Shown: positions 35,007 through 44,418 of the stretch, piece after piece
Position numbering within the stretch: the first letter of the stretch is position 1
Layout: every line of letters begins with the position of its first letter
From: Asticcacaulis solisilvae
GTDB taxonomy: Bacteria; Pseudomonadota; Alphaproteobacteria; Caulobacterales; Caulobacteraceae
Direction: 5' to 3'
Assembly: GCF_017875235.1 (NCBI RefSeq)
Contig: NZ_JAGGMI010000012.1
Location: 1-64,000 of the forward strand
Length of the DNA stretch: 64,000 bases
Position numbers and translations under genes: made by a program
The notes under the pieces: generated by a model
Told to the model about the DNA's origin: nothing
The model's database searches: none
The model's input: the letters and a program-made list of their open reading frames with translations, nothing else

Positions 35007-37961
35007 TTAGAAGGCGCCGCTGAGACCGATGAAGAACATCCGGCCCAGCGGATCGTAGGTGCTAGGATAGGTGTTGCCGTTGCCGTTCTCGACCAGCAGG
35101 CCACCCATGATGGCTGGCGGATCTTTGTCGAAGAGATTGTTGACGCCGAGGCGAAGGACCAGACCCTTGGGCAGGTTCTTACTGATGGCCAGGTCGATAT
35201 AGTTGTAGGCTTCGATCTCGGCGTTGAGCGTGGACTTGGTGCCGCTCAGGTATTGGTCGTCGGTGTTGGTCGCCAGGTCGACCTTGCCGAAGTAGCGCCA
35301 GTTGACGGAGATCGAGGTCGGCGCCCAGATGGACTCCCATGCCGGGGTCCAGGTGGTGCGCAGGTTGTGACGCCACTTCGGCGAAGGCTGACCGCAGGTC
35401 CCGCCGAACAGACCGGTGCAGTCATAGGAGCCGAGGCCCGGAAGCACTTCGGTTTCCAGCGAATTCAGCACGGTGCCGACCATCGAGAAGCTGATGCCGC
35501 CATAGTCCTTGCCGAACATCCGCTCGGTTTCGAGGTTGTAGCTGGCCGTCACATCGACGCCGGTTGTTTCCAGGAAGCCCGTGTTGATATTGGTGTTGAC
35601 GACGTAGCCACCGTTGGCCTTGTTGTAGCCGAACAGGGCGCCTGTCGTCGGGTTACGTACGATCAGGCTGCAGTAGAACGGGTTGCCGGTTTCGACGCAC
35701 TGGGTAACCGAAACCTGCGGATCGACCGAGCCGATATAGCCATCGATGCGGATCTTGAAGTAGTCGACGCTGAGGGCCAGCGGCGAGTTCTGGGGCGTGA
35801 AGACGAAACCGTAGGTCGTCGTCTTGGCCTCTTCCGGGCTGAGGTCCGGATTGCCGCCGCCGAGGCCCGAACCGACGTCCGCGGGTGTGGGCTCGATATT
35901 GCCATACCAGGCCGAGGTCACGCCGGTGCGGGCGCAATCGCTCAGGGACTTGGACGGCGTCGGGCCGGCGCAGGGGTCGATCAGGCCGACATTGCCGACG
36001 GCCTGGGCAGCGAACAGTTCGCTGACATTGGCGGCGCGCATGGCCTTGTTATAGCTGGCGCGGAACAGGATGTCGGGCGTCGGCGAATAGCGTGCTTCGA
36101 TCTTGTAGGTCTCGGTCTTCTTCTCGGCGCCTTTGGCGGTCGGCGATTCCGAGTTGTAAGTGGATGAGCGGTAGCCGAGCGAAGTGCTGAGCGACCGGAT
36201 CAGCGGCTTGTCGCTGATGAGCGGAACTTCCAGTTCGGCGAAATATTCGTCCGCCGTGATCTTGCCGTGCGCTTCGGCGGTTCCCGCGTCGAGCTGGGTC
36301 TGGTCGCGCTTCTCGTCGATCGCTTCCTTGCGGCTTTCGACGCCGAGGACGATGGCGACGCCGTCATTGGCCCAAGGCGATTGAACCCCGTAGTCACCCA
36401 GATCGCCGGTGACGAAGGCGTTGAAGACGTTGATGCTTTGCTCGTTGCGTGTGAAGGTCGGCGCATAGATGAAGGCATAGCCTTCTTCCGACGGGCCCTT
36501 GGCGCTGAAGACGTCGATCGGCTGACAGCCCTTGGAGGTGTCCTTACAGACGACGGTACCGTTGACCATGACGGCCTGCAGCGCCTGCGCCGCCTTGTCC
36601 TGGTTGATGTCGTTCTGATAGTTGAACTGGCCGATCGTGGTCGCGTACATATAGTTGACGTCGTAGTCCCACGTCTCGTTGATGGCGCCGCGGAAGCCGC
36701 CGGCCAGGCGATAGTCGGTGTGACGCATGTCGTTGCGGCGGCCGGGACCCGTCGCGGCGCGATAAACCACCTGGGTCGTGGCGTCGGCCGTCGAGGTCGT
36801 CGAGCCGCACAGGATGGTCTTTTGCTGGTCGCTCAGGAAGGGGTTGTCGCAGTTGACGGTGAACGGTCGGCCTGACCAGATGGCCGACGGGGCAACCTGG
36901 CTGACCGAATGGTCGTCCATGAACATGAAGCTGCCATAGGCTTCGATGTGCTCGTTGACGTCATAGTTGACGAAGGCGCCGGCGTTGTAGCGTTCGGAAT
37001 TGCGCAGCGTATAGTTCGACGGCGCGTAGTTGTAATTGAACGACGAATCGTTGGGGACCCAGGTCTTGGTGCCGTCCTTTGAGTTGGCGAAGTCCTTGTT
37101 GGCGTTGGGACCGGTGATCGGACGGAAACGGCCGTAGGCGTGGTTGCTGGACCCGCCGCACTTGAAGGCAGAGCCCGTGCTGTCGGTGAATTCCAGTGCG
37201 CAGGTCGAATAGTCGCGCGCGTCCTGGGTCACGGCTTCCATCTTGCGATAGCCGAAATAACCGGTGACATTGCCCTTGCCGTCGGCAATGTCGGCGCCGG
37301 CGGCGATATTGAAGTCGTACTTGGCGCCGTCCCACACATTTTCCTTGGCGGGCGTGATGCCGGCCGCCGTCTGGACGCCGCGCAGATAGTCGTCGTCATT
37401 GGTGTGCTGATAGATGCTATACTGGGAATCGAAACGGATGCCGTTCAGCTTCTTGCGCATGATGAAGTTGACGACGCCGGACATGGCGTCGGAGCCGTAG
37501 ACCGACGAGGCGCCGCCGGTCAGGACGTCGGTGCGTTCGACCAGCGACGACGGAATGAAGTTCAGGTCAACGCCGAGCGTCGGCAGGAAGCGCTGGCCGT
37601 CGATCAGCACCAGGGCGCGGTTGCCGCCCAGGCTGCGCAGGTTGACACCCGCCGTGCCATCGGAATTGTTCGACTGGTTTTCGTTATTGCCGGCTTCGAT
37701 CTGCGGCAGGGTCTTGAGGACCGAATCGATGGCGGTGGCGCCCTGCAGCTTCACTTCGCGGTCATCGACCGTCGTGATCGGCGAAGCGCTTTTCAGGTTT
37801 GGCTTGCGGATACGGGTACCCGTCACGACGACGACCTGTGCGTCGGTCGCGTCCGCCGTTGTTTCCTGCGCCGTGGCGGTCACGGCGCTGACGGACCATC
37901 CCGATGTTATGGCGGTGAAGGCGACGCCCGCCAATATCAGGGCTTTCCTGTTCTTATTCAT
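35007..37961 (-). CDS. TonB-dependent receptor (outer membrane)
   Basis: A 984-residue receptor. The start ATG at 37959-37961 follows GAGGATACC; the longer frame to 38042 would cover the promoter. A signal peptide ends TATAQE. The plug has VVVVTGTRIRKPNLKSASPI, VLKTLPQI, GVNLRSLGGNRALVLIDGQR and LTGGASSVYGSDAMSGVVNF, which is the classic plug signature. The barrel ends FFIGLSGAF with the usual terminal aromatic. This subtype, with the RIRKPN and GSDAM motifs, differs from the other two receptors in the window and is often linked to peptides or oligosaccharides. It shares its upstream region and a degenerate operator (38064-38075) with a divergent cupin protein. A terminator and an exported barrel protein follow. 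Import of glycopeptide fragments is inferred. Confidence 0.9.
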   Translation of the reverse strand: MNKNRKALILAGVAFTAITSGWSVSAVTATAQETTADATDAQVVVVTGTRIRKPNLKSASPITTVDDREVKLQGATAIDSVLKTLPQIEAGNNENQSNNSDGTAGVNLRSLGGNRALVLIDGQRFLPTLGVDLNFIPSSLVERTDVLTGGASSVYGSDAMSGVVNFIMRKKLNGIRFDSQYSIYQHTNDDDYLRGVQTAAGITPAKENVWDGAKYDFNIAAGADIADGKGNVTGYFGYRKMEAVTQDARDYSTCALEFTDSTGSAFKCGGSSNHAYGRFRPITGPNANKDFANSKDGTKTWVPNDSSFNYNYAPSNYTLRNSERYNAGAFVNYDVNEHIEAYGSFMFMDDHSVSQVAPSAIWSGRPFTVNCDNPFLSDQQKTILCGSTTSTADATTQVVYRAATGPGRRNDMRHTDYRLAGGFRGAINETWDYDVNYMYATTIGQFNYQNDINQDKAAQALQAVMVNGTVVCKDTSKGCQPIDVFSAKGPSEEGYAFIYAPTFTRNEQSINVFNAFVTGDLGDYGVQSPWANDGVAIVLGVESRKEAIDEKRDQTQLDAGTAEAHGKITADEYFAELEVPLISDKPLIRSLSTSLGYRSSTYNSESPTAKGAEKKTETYKIEARYSPTPDILFRASYNKAMRAANVSELFAAQAVGNVGLIDPCAGPTPSKSLSDCARTGVTSAWYGNIEPTPADVGSGLGGGNPDLSPEEAKTTTYGFVFTPQNSPLALSVDYFKIRIDGYIGSVDPQVSVTQCVETGNPFYCSLIVRNPTTGALFGYNKANGGYVVNTNINTGFLETTGVDVTASYNLETERMFGKDYGGISFSMVGTVLNSLETEVLPGLGSYDCTGLFGGTCGQPSPKWRHNLRTTWTPAWESIWAPTSISVNWRYFGKVDLATNTDDQYLSGTKSTLNAEIEAYNYIDLAISKNLPKGLVLRLGVNNLFDKDPPAIMGGLLVENGNGNTYPSTYDPLGRMFFIGLSGAF

Positions 37962-38063
37962 GGTATCCTCTTCCCCGGTTGCCTGCTTCCAAAGGGCAGC
38001 AGCGATGCGAGGGAGAAAATCACCACCCCTATATAACGTCAATATATGTTATATAATATTCCG

Positions 38064-38075
38064 AATATAGTATAC
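38064..38075. promoter_or_regulatory. Degenerate operator between TonB receptor and cupin genes
   Basis: AATATAGTATAC keeps the right half GTATAC and about 9 of 12 consensus positions. It sits 25 bases before the cupin start and about 100 before the receptor start. The surrounding 38041-38080 is very AT-rich. Weaker than the exact sites. Confidence 0.4.
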
Positions 38076-38099
38076 AATTATGAAAGGTGTGATGCTTTT

Positions 38100-39110
38100 A
38101 TGTCACCTTATGAGACGGCGCGTAACGTGGTCGCTGCGTTTTCCGGGGTAACGCCCGAACGTTTCGCCAATGACATCCAGCCAGCGAATCAGCCCGCCGT
38201 ACTCAAGGGCCTGCTTTCGGGCTGGCCGATGATGGCATTTGGCTCCGACGACGCGCTGATCGATTACCTGTTGTCCCACGATCGCGGCGATCCCTATGGC
38301 GTCTATGTCGGCGCGCCGGAGATCAAGGGACACTTCTTCTACGGCGCCGACACCCGCAGCGAGAACTTCCGCTTTGGTCCGGCGCCGCTGCGCCAGGTGC
38401 TCAATAACCTGAAGACCGAGCGATCATCGGCCGCACCGCAATCCATCTTCATTCAGTCAGCGGAACTGCATCGCTACCTGCCGGCGGTCCGCGATACGCA
38501 TCGCCTGGACCTATTGCCGCCGGGCATCGAGCCGCGCATCTGGATCGGCAATGAGACGGTGACCCGCGTCCACTACGACCTGAACCAGAACCTGATCTGC
38601 GTGGTGGCGGGCAGACGTCGCGTCATGCTCTATCCGCCCGAGCAACTGCCGAACCTCTATCCCGGACCGTTCGACCGGACGATCGGCGGCGTGCCGGTCG
38701 GCATGGTCGACCCGGAAAACCCGGACCTGGAACGCTATCCGCGCTTTGCACTGGCGCAGGACGCTGTCCAGATAGCGGAACTCGAAGCCGGGGACGTCTT
38801 ATATATCCCTTTCGGCTGGTGGCATCAGGTCCGGTCGCTGGCGCGCTTCAACGTTATGATCAACTACTGGTGGGACGATGCGCCGAAGGCGGCGGCTCAA
38901 GCCTATGACGCGCTGTTCCACGCGGTGCTGGCGCTGCGCGATCAGCCGTCGTCCCGCAAGGCAATCTGGAAGGCGTTATTCGACTATCACATTTTCAGCG
39001 AGGCGCCGCTGGCGCACCTCACGCCGCAGGAGCGCGGTACGCTGGGTGAGATGACACCGCAACGCATCGCCCAGATCAAACGCGTGCTGCGGCAGAACCT
39101 CAATAATTAA
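38100..39110 (+). CDS. Cupin-like (JmjC-type, cupin_8) protein, putative Fe(II)/2-oxoglutarate oxygenase
   Basis: A 336-residue cytosolic protein. A double-stranded beta-helix is indicated by IWIGNETVTRVHYDLNQN, where HYD is the HxD iron-binding pair, with NLICVVAGRRRVMLYPP and AGDVLYIPFGWWHQV giving the third His. It is the bacterial cupin_8 type related to JmjC hydroxylases. Genes of this kind are often next to TonB receptors and flavin halogenases in Xanthomonas- and Caulobacter-type bacteria; the function there is unknown. The ATG at 38100 is used, since the 38046 frame adds a poor N-terminus. It is divergent from a TonB receptor with a degenerate operator between, and its stop overlaps the M24 peptidase stop by four bases. 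Confidence 0.78.
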   Translation: MSPYETARNVVAAFSGVTPERFANDIQPANQPAVLKGLLSGWPMMAFGSDDALIDYLLSHDRGDPYGVYVGAPEIKGHFFYGADTRSENFRFGPAPLRQVLNNLKTERSSAAPQSIFIQSAELHRYLPAVRDTHRLDLLPPGIEPRIWIGNETVTRVHYDLNQNLICVVAGRRRVMLYPPEQLPNLYPGPFDRTIGGVPVGMVDPENPDLERYPRFALAQDAVQIAELEAGDVLYIPFGWWHQVRSLARFNVMINYWWDDAPKAAAQAYDALFHAVLALRDQPSSRKAIWKALFDYHIFSEAPLAHLTPQERGTLGEMTPQRIAQIKRVLRQNLNN

Positions 39111-40285
39111 AGCCGGTCGATGGCCGCCTGCGGTTCCGTGAACCATTTCGCGCCATTTTCGGTGACATACATGTGGTCTTCCAGCCGGATGCCGAAGCGA
39201 TCCGGCACGACGATCATCGGTTCGTTGGAGAAGCACATGCCGGGTGCAAACGGCGTCTTATCGCCGCGCACCAGATAGGCGGGTTCGTGGATGTTGAGGC
39301 CTATGCCGTGGCCGGTGCGATGCGGCGTCCCCGGCAGGTCGTAGTCAGGGCCGAGCTTGTATTTCGCAAGAATTTTCCGCGCAGCATAATCCGCGGTCTC
39401 GCATGGCGCGCCGACCTTAACCGCAGCAAATGCGGCCGCTTGCGCTTCCTTTTCGATGTCCCAGATGCGGCGGTGTTCCTCATCCACCTTGCCAAAAGCG
39501 TAGGTACGGGTGATATCCGACGAATAGCCTTGGACGTAGCAGCCGGTGTCGATCAGGACGAGGTCGTTTTCCCGCAGGGTCTGCACGCCTGGCAGGCCGT
39601 GCGGAAACGCTGTGCCACGCCCGAACTGGACGATGCAGAAGGAATTACCGGCGGCGCCCAACTTGCGGTGGGCGGCCTCGATGAACTGGGTGACCTCCGC
39701 CGCGGTGATGCCTTCGTGCAGGATCCGCGACGTCGCGTGGTGGACCTGAAGCGTCATCGACTTGGCCTGCTGCATGGCGGCCAGTTCGGTCGGCGACTTG
39801 TACATGCGGCAGCCATTGATGACCGACGAGGCCTCAAAGATTTCGGCTCCCGTCTCCTTGCCGAGACGGCTGACCATTTCGAACGCCATGGCCGGATCGA
39901 CGGCAAGCTTTGTCACGCCCCAGTCGCCGAGCGCCTGCCTGATCAGGGCATGGGGACTTTCGTGCTCGTGCCACAGCCGATAGTCCATTGCGATCTGCGT
40001 GTCGGCCTCGACCGAACCGCGCTCGAAATAGGGGCAGATGAGGATCGGATCGCCATCGACCGGCAGCAGCAGGCCGATCAGGCGTTCTGACGCGCCCCAG
40101 GGCAGGCCGACGAAATAGCGTAATGACGCCCCTGCCCCGACCAGCAGCGCACCGGCGCCCATTTCGCTTGTTAACCGTCGCGCCTTGTCGAGCCGCGCCA
40201 GGCGTTCATCGCGCGTAATGAGCGGCGCAGGCTCTGGCGGCGTCAGGGCGGCGAGTTCGTGTTGAATGGTCGAAGAGCCGATCAT
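39107..40285 (-). CDS. M24 family metallopeptidase (X-Pro aminopeptidase/prolidase-like)
   Basis: A 392-residue pita-bread-fold enzyme with no signal peptide, so cytosolic. The five metal ligands can be seen: VLIDTGCYVQGYSSDIT (two Asp), GHGIGLNIHEP (His), CFSNEPMIV (Glu) and IRLEDHMYV (Glu). The N-terminal domain, residues 1-150, is creatinase-like. The family cleaves X-Pro bonds or X-Pro dipeptides, so release of proline or hydroxyproline from imported peptides is the obvious job here. It begins nine bases after the D-amino acid oxidoreductase stop, in the same minus-strand operon controlled from 41560. This couples peptide cleavage and hydroxyproline oxidation. Confidence 0.87.
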   Translation of the reverse strand: MIGSSTIQHELAALTPPEPAPLITRDERLARLDKARRLTSEMGAGALLVGAGASLRYFVGLPWGASERLIGLLLPVDGDPILICPYFERGSVEADTQIAMDYRLWHEHESPHALIRQALGDWGVTKLAVDPAMAFEMVSRLGKETGAEIFEASSVINGCRMYKSPTELAAMQQAKSMTLQVHHATSRILHEGITAAEVTQFIEAAHRKLGAAGNSFCIVQFGRGTAFPHGLPGVQTLRENDLVLIDTGCYVQGYSSDITRTYAFGKVDEEHRRIWDIEKEAQAAAFAAVKVGAPCETADYAARKILAKYKLGPDYDLPGTPHRTGHGIGLNIHEPAYLVRGDKTPFAPGMCFSNEPMIVVPDRFGIRLEDHMYVTENGAKWFTEPQAAIDRL

Positions 40286-40294
40286 TACAATATC

Positions 40295-41521
40295 CTACTG
40301 GAAGCGCTTTAGCGAAAAGGCGGTTGGCGCAGGCGTGCCGGACAGCATATCGGCCGCCATTTCGCCGGTGATGGCCGCCAGAGTCAGACCGAGATGCTGG
40401 TGGCCAAAGGCATACCAGACATTGCCCTCAGGCGTCAGTCTGCCGATCGCCGGCAGGTAGTCCGGCAGGGTCGGGCGGGCGCCGTACCACTCGTCGGCGC
40501 TCGACAGGTTGGTGAAGGGCAGGCCAAGCTCGGAAACGTGGCGGCGCAGGCGGGTCCACTTGCTCCGGTCGGGCGGCCCCGACACATGACCCAGCTCGAC
40601 AAAGCTGGCGGCGCGTAGGCCCCCTTCGAAACCGGTGACGATCATTGACCGGTCCTCGAACACGACGGGTGGCAGACCCTTCGGCCATTTATGTACGGGC
40701 GATTGGATATGATAGCCGCGCTCGGCGATGATCGGGATGGTGACGCCCAGGGGCTCGAGCAGAGCCTTCGACCAGACACCGGCCGCAACAACGACTTTTC
40801 TTGCCGGCACGACGTCGCCGCTGCTCAAGCGGACCTGCGGCGCGTTACCGTCTGTTATGTTCGCGACGTCCGCCGTGATTATCACGCCACCGCGCGCCAC
40901 AAACGCCGCTTCCAGCGCTTCGAGCAGGCGGCGGTTGTCGATGATCTGACCGGTGTTTTCAAAGCGGATCGCGCCATGGACGGGGGTGCTTGTTATGCTG
41001 GACAGTTCACGCAGTTCCGCTTCCGTCGCGTCGTGAAAGATCGCAGTTCCGGTGTCGGCGGCAGTCCAGGCCGCCCTCCCCTTGCGCGCGCTTTCCGCGC
41101 TCTCCCATACTATATAGTGTCCGTCGGTGCGCAGCAGGTCGGTCGCGCCGATATTGGCCATCCGCCTGTGCCACGCCGGCATGGCCTGGGCGACCACGGC
41201 AGACAATGCCGCCTTGCCGGCGGCGAATCGCGACGCCTTCGCTGCATGCAGCAGCCGCAGGGAAAATGGCAACCAGTGCGCAATGGCGCTCAGCGGCAGA
41301 GCCAGCGCGCCTTTTGGATAGAGTCTTCCGGGGGCGGAGCGAATCATCGCCATCGACGCCAGGGGCTCGACCTGTTCGATGGCGATATGGCCGGCATTGC
41401 CGTAGCTTGCGGACGTCCGGTTGCGCTCGCGCTCTATCAGTGTGATCGTCTGACCCTGCGCCTGCAACGACAAGGCGATATTGAGGCCCACCACCCCGCC
41501 GCCGACCACAATTACGTCCAT
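40295..41521 (-). CDS. FAD-dependent D-amino acid oxidoreductase, D-hydroxyproline dehydrogenase-like
   Basis: A 408-residue DAO-family flavoprotein. VIVVGGGVVGLNIALSLQ is the FAD dinucleotide-binding motif, with SYGNAGHIAIEQVEP next, and the C-terminus has the second FAD contact (VWYAFGHQHLGLTLAA). It resembles DadA and the PutA-independent D-hydroxyproline dehydrogenases. In trans-4-hydroxy-L-proline catabolism this step oxidises cis-4-hydroxy-D-proline to Delta1-pyrroline-4-hydroxy-2-carboxylate. The divergent gene is the deaminase of the next step and the epimerase follows it, so this assignment is strong by context. An exact operator lies at 41560. General D-amino acid dehydrogenase is the alternative. 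Confidence 0.85.
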   Translation of the reverse strand: MDVIVVGGGVVGLNIALSLQAQGQTITLIERERNRTSASYGNAGHIAIEQVEPLASMAMIRSAPGRLYPKGALALPLSAIAHWLPFSLRLLHAAKASRFAAGKAALSAVVAQAMPAWHRRMANIGATDLLRTDGHYIVWESAESARKGRAAWTAADTGTAIFHDATEAELRELSSITSTPVHGAIRFENTGQIIDNRRLLEALEAAFVARGGVIITADVANITDGNAPQVRLSSGDVVPARKVVVAAGVWSKALLEPLGVTIPIIAERGYHIQSPVHKWPKGLPPVVFEDRSMIVTGFEGGLRAASFVELGHVSGPPDRSKWTRLRRHVSELGLPFTNLSSADEWYGARPTLPDYLPAIGRLTPEGNVWYAFGHQHLGLTLAAITGEMAADMLSGTPAPTAFSLKRFQ

Positions 41522-41559
41522 ACCTTAATCATCCTTGTTGCACAGCATTATCGCATATA

Positions 41560-41583
41560 GTATACCGTATAACCTGTATACGG
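41560..41583. promoter_or_regulatory. Operator between divergent hydroxyproline catabolism genes
   Basis: GTATACCGTATA (41560-41571), exact reverse complement of the 29769 site, is followed by a half site CTGTATACGG at 41574-41583. It lies 39 bases from the oxidoreductase start and 31 from the deaminase start, so it can control both. Two adjacent half sites suggest cooperative binding. Confidence 0.72.
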
Positions 41584-41601
41584 GTTCATGGAGCATTTTT
41601 A

Positions 41602-42516
41602 ATGAGAATCGACTGGCGCGGTGTTTTTCCGGCGGTAACCACGCAGTTCAAGGAAGATCTTTCGATCGACTACGCGGATACGCAGCGTGTCGTTGACGAC
41701 CTTATCCGTGACGGTGTGACAGGCATTATTGCCATGGGCACTTGCGGCGAAAACAACTCCCTCACCGCCGACGAAAAGCGCACCCTGCTGAAGGCCATCG
41801 TCGAAGTCGTCGCCGGCCGCGTGCCGGTCGTCACCGGCGTGTCGGAACTGACCACGCCGCTCGCCTGTGCCTGGGCGCGGGACGCCGAAGCGTTGGGCGC
41901 CAACGGTCTGATGCTGCTGCCTGCCATGGTCTATGTGCCTCGCACTGAAGAACTGATCGCGCACTTCACCCAGGTCGCCGAAGCCACCAAGCTGCCGATC
42001 ATGCTCTATAATAATCCGACGGCCTACCGCGTCGCCATCACCAATGAGGTGCTGGAAGCGCTGAAGCCGGTCAAGAACATCGTCGCCGTCAAGGAATCGA
42101 CGCCGGACACCCGCCGCTTCACCGATATGCACAATGCCTTCGGTGACCGCTATGTCCTCTTCGCCGGTCTCGACGACGTCGCCTTCGAAGGCCTGCTTCT
42201 GGGCGCCCAGGGCTGGGTATCGGGCCTGACCTCGGCCTTCCCGCACGAATCGGTCATGCTGGTCAAGGCGCTGGAAGCCGGCGACATCGACACGGCCCGC
42301 GAAATCTACCGCTGGTTCCTGCCGCTGCTGCACCTCGACGCCGAGCACGACCTCGTCCAGTCGATCAAGCTGGCCGAGCAGATCATGGGCCGCGGTTCGG
42401 AACGCGTCCGCATGCCGCGCATGCCGCTGACCGGTGCGCGCCGCGCCGAAGTCACCGCCATGGTCGAAAAGGCAGCGGCTTCCCGCCCGAGCCTGAAGAT
42501 CGTAAAAGCGGCGTAA
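41602..42516 (+). CDS. Delta1-pyrroline-4-hydroxy-2-carboxylate deaminase (DHDPS family)
   Basis: A 304-residue class I aldolase-fold enzyme of the dihydrodipicolinate synthase family. GTCGENNSLTADEK is the substrate-binding loop (family GTTGE position), LYNNPTAYRVAI holds the catalytic Tyr, and IVAVKEST holds the Schiff-base Lys. The wider family includes DapA, NanA and this deaminase, which converts hydroxypyrroline carboxylate to alpha-ketoglutarate semialdehyde and ammonia. Gene order decides: it is divergent from the D-hydroxyproline oxidoreductase and followed 26 bases later by the 4-hydroxyproline epimerase. GGAG precedes the ATG. The next enzyme, the semialdehyde dehydrogenase, is not in the window. 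Confidence 0.87.
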   Translation: MRIDWRGVFPAVTTQFKEDLSIDYADTQRVVDDLIRDGVTGIIAMGTCGENNSLTADEKRTLLKAIVEVVAGRVPVVTGVSELTTPLACAWARDAEALGANGLMLLPAMVYVPRTEELIAHFTQVAEATKLPIMLYNNPTAYRVAITNEVLEALKPVKNIVAVKESTPDTRRFTDMHNAFGDRYVLFAGLDDVAFEGLLLGAQGWVSGLTSAFPHESVMLVKALEAGDIDTAREIYRWFLPLLHLDAEHDLVQSIKLAEQIMGRGSERVRMPRMPLTGARRAEVTAMVEKAAASRPSLKIVKAA

Positions 42517-42542
42517 TATCTACCTTCCTGCACGAGTCCGCT

Positions 42543-43556
42543 ATGCGCCATACCTTCTTTGCCATCGATGGCCATACTGCGGGCAATCCGGTCCGCCTCG
42601 TTGCGGGGGGCGCCCCGCTCCTCAAGGGCAACTCCATGTCAGAGCGCCGTCAGGACTTTCTGACGCGCTTCGACTGGATCCGGACCGGGCTGTGCTTCGA
42701 GCCACGCGGCCACGACATGATGTCCGGCGGCTTTCTGTACCCGCCGACGCGCGACGATACGGATGCCGGCATCCTGTTTATCGAGACCTCGGGCTGCCTG
42801 CCCATGTGCGGGCACGGCACGATCGGCATTGTCACCTTCGCGCTGGAAAACGGCCTGATCACGCCGCGCACACCGGGACGCCTCAAGCTGGACGTGCCGG
42901 CCGGCGTCATCGATATTGCATACAAGACCAATGGTCCCAAGGTCACGGCGATCAAGATCACCAATGTTCCCGCCTACCTGGCCAAGACGGGTATCGAGAT
43001 CGATGTGCCTGACTTTGGCGCGCTGACAGTCGACGTTTCCTACGGCGGCAACTACTACGCCATTATCGAGCCTGCCAAAGGAACAAAAAATGTCGCCTAC
43101 ACCGGCCTGGACGACCTGGGCGCGGCGCGAATCATCGAGCTGAGCCGAACGATTCGCGAGCTGGTGCGCGCGGCCTACGAGCCCATCCATCCGATGGATT
43201 CCACCATTCGTGGCGTCAGCCACGTCCTGTGGGCCGACAAGCCCAGGCACGACGGCGCCGACGGCCGCAATGCCGTCTTCTACGGCGAACGCGCCATCGA
43301 CCGCTCACCCTGCGGCACGGGGACATCGGCCCGCATCGCGCATCTGCACGCCACGGGGCGTTTGAAGGTCGGCGAGAGTTTCGTGCACGAAAGCTATATC
43401 TGCAGCCGTTTCATCGGCAAGGTCGAGGCTGAAACAAGGCTGGGCGATCAGGTCGCGATCATTCCGTCGATTGAAGGCAGCGCAATTTCGACCGGGTTCA
43501 ATACGATCTGGATCGACCGCGAAGACACCTTCTGGCAGGGCTTTCAGGTTCTCTAG
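42543..43556 (+). CDS. 4-hydroxyproline 2-epimerase (proline racemase family)
   Basis: A 337-residue enzyme with the two catalytic cysteines of the family: MCGHGTIG at about residue 88 and DRSPCGTGTSAR at about 258. The second motif and IDGHTAGNPVRLV are typical of 4-hydroxyproline 2-epimerase. It interconverts trans-4-hydroxy-L-proline and cis-4-hydroxy-D-proline, the first step of catabolism. Length is normal and no signal peptide is present. It follows the deaminase and precedes the GntR gene by 176 bases, with an operator in that gap. This is the clearest sign that hydroxyproline is a substrate for the locus. A proline racemase is less likely because the neighbours match the hydroxyproline route. 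Confidence 0.93.
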   Translation: MRHTFFAIDGHTAGNPVRLVAGGAPLLKGNSMSERRQDFLTRFDWIRTGLCFEPRGHDMMSGGFLYPPTRDDTDAGILFIETSGCLPMCGHGTIGIVTFALENGLITPRTPGRLKLDVPAGVIDIAYKTNGPKVTAIKITNVPAYLAKTGIEIDVPDFGALTVDVSYGGNYYAIIEPAKGTKNVAYTGLDDLGAARIIELSRTIRELVRAAYEPIHPMDSTIRGVSHVLWADKPRHDGADGRNAVFYGERAIDRSPCGTGTSARIAHLHATGRLKVGESFVHESYICSRFIGKVEAETRLGDQVAIIPSIEGSAISTGFNTIWIDREDTFWQGFQVL

Positions 43557-43650
43557 ACTTTTTTGCGCGGCGTCACGACCGTCGCAAAAGTTTCCAATGT
43601 TTTTCATTCCCGCGTCAGAAATGTCGCATTCAACGAAAATTCACATATCT

Positions 43651-43662
43651 GTATACAATATA
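43651..43662. promoter_or_regulatory. Operator-like palindrome before the GntR gene
   Basis: GTATACAATATA keeps GTATAC and TATA around an altered centre (AA for CG). It is 71 bases before the regulator start, consistent with autoregulation. Confidence 0.5.
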
Positions 43663-43732
43663 ATCAGTTGAATAATATTGTAACGCGTACCAATCGGTGC
43701 AGACTGCACAGATGAATCGAGGCCGATAAAGC

Positions 43733-44395
43733 ATGGCTATTGTCGTACAAACCCTGTCCGAGCAAATTTATGCACTGATCCGCGACCGGATCATTTCAGG
43801 TGACCTGCCGGCGGATACCGCCATTCGCCAGGACGCCCTGGCCGCCGAACTCGGCGTCAGCAAGATTCCCCTGCGCGAGGCCTTCGCCCGTCTCGAGCAG
43901 GACGGCCTGCTCTTCTACATCACCAATCGCGGTTTCTTCGTCCGCTCCCTGTCCTTCGATGAGGTCGAGGAGGTCTACGCCCTGCGCCTGAAGATCGAGC
44001 CGGAAGCCGTGGGCCTGGCGTCTAAGAAGGCGACCGACGCCGACAAGAAGGTGGCACATAACGCCCTGCTGGCGCTCGATGAGGCCGCCGGCTCCGACCG
44101 TTCGAAGGTCGGCAAGATGAACCGCAACTTCCACATGGCCCTGGTGCGCCCGATCCAGCGCCAGGTGACCATCCAGGTCGTTGAACGCCTGAACCTGATT
44201 TCCGAACGCTATGTCGGAAAGCACCTGGAGCCGGCCGGTCGCGACAGCCGCGCCCATGAGGAACACACCGCCATGTACGAAGCCTGGGCGGCCGGCCAGG
44301 CCAAGGTCGTCGAAGGCATGATGTACGATCATATCAACTCGACCCTGGAAGACCTGCGCAAGCAGTTCGAGCTTGAGAAGAACCCGGCGGCGTAA
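43733..44395 (+). CDS. GntR-family transcriptional regulator (FadR/FCD subfamily)
   Basis: A 220-residue regulator. The winged helix-turn-helix, residues 5-70, shows LSEQIYALIRDRIISGDLPAD, QDALAAELGVSKIPLREAFARLEQDG and YITNRGFFV. The FCD effector domain follows (EVYALRLKIEPEAVGLA, NRNFHMALVRP, HEEHTAMYEAWAAG) with His residues that usually bind a metal and a carboxylate ligand. FadR-type proteins bind short palindromes such as GTATAC-containing boxes. Those boxes occur upstream of nearly all units of the locus, and one precedes this gene. The likely effector is hydroxyproline or an intermediate. The regulator was probably a repressor released by the effector, though the direction is inferred. 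A 26-base stem-loop terminator follows. Confidence 0.9.
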   Translation: MAIVVQTLSEQIYALIRDRIISGDLPADTAIRQDALAAELGVSKIPLREAFARLEQDGLLFYITNRGFFVRSLSFDEVEEVYALRLKIEPEAVGLASKKATDADKKVAHNALLALDEAAGSDRSKVGKMNRNFHMALVRPIQRQVTIQVVERLNLISERYVGKHLEPAGRDSRAHEEHTAMYEAWAAGQAKVVEGMMYDHINSTLEDLRKQFELEKNPAA

Positions 44396-44418
44396 GTCGG
44401 CCATCGTCAGATACGAAA

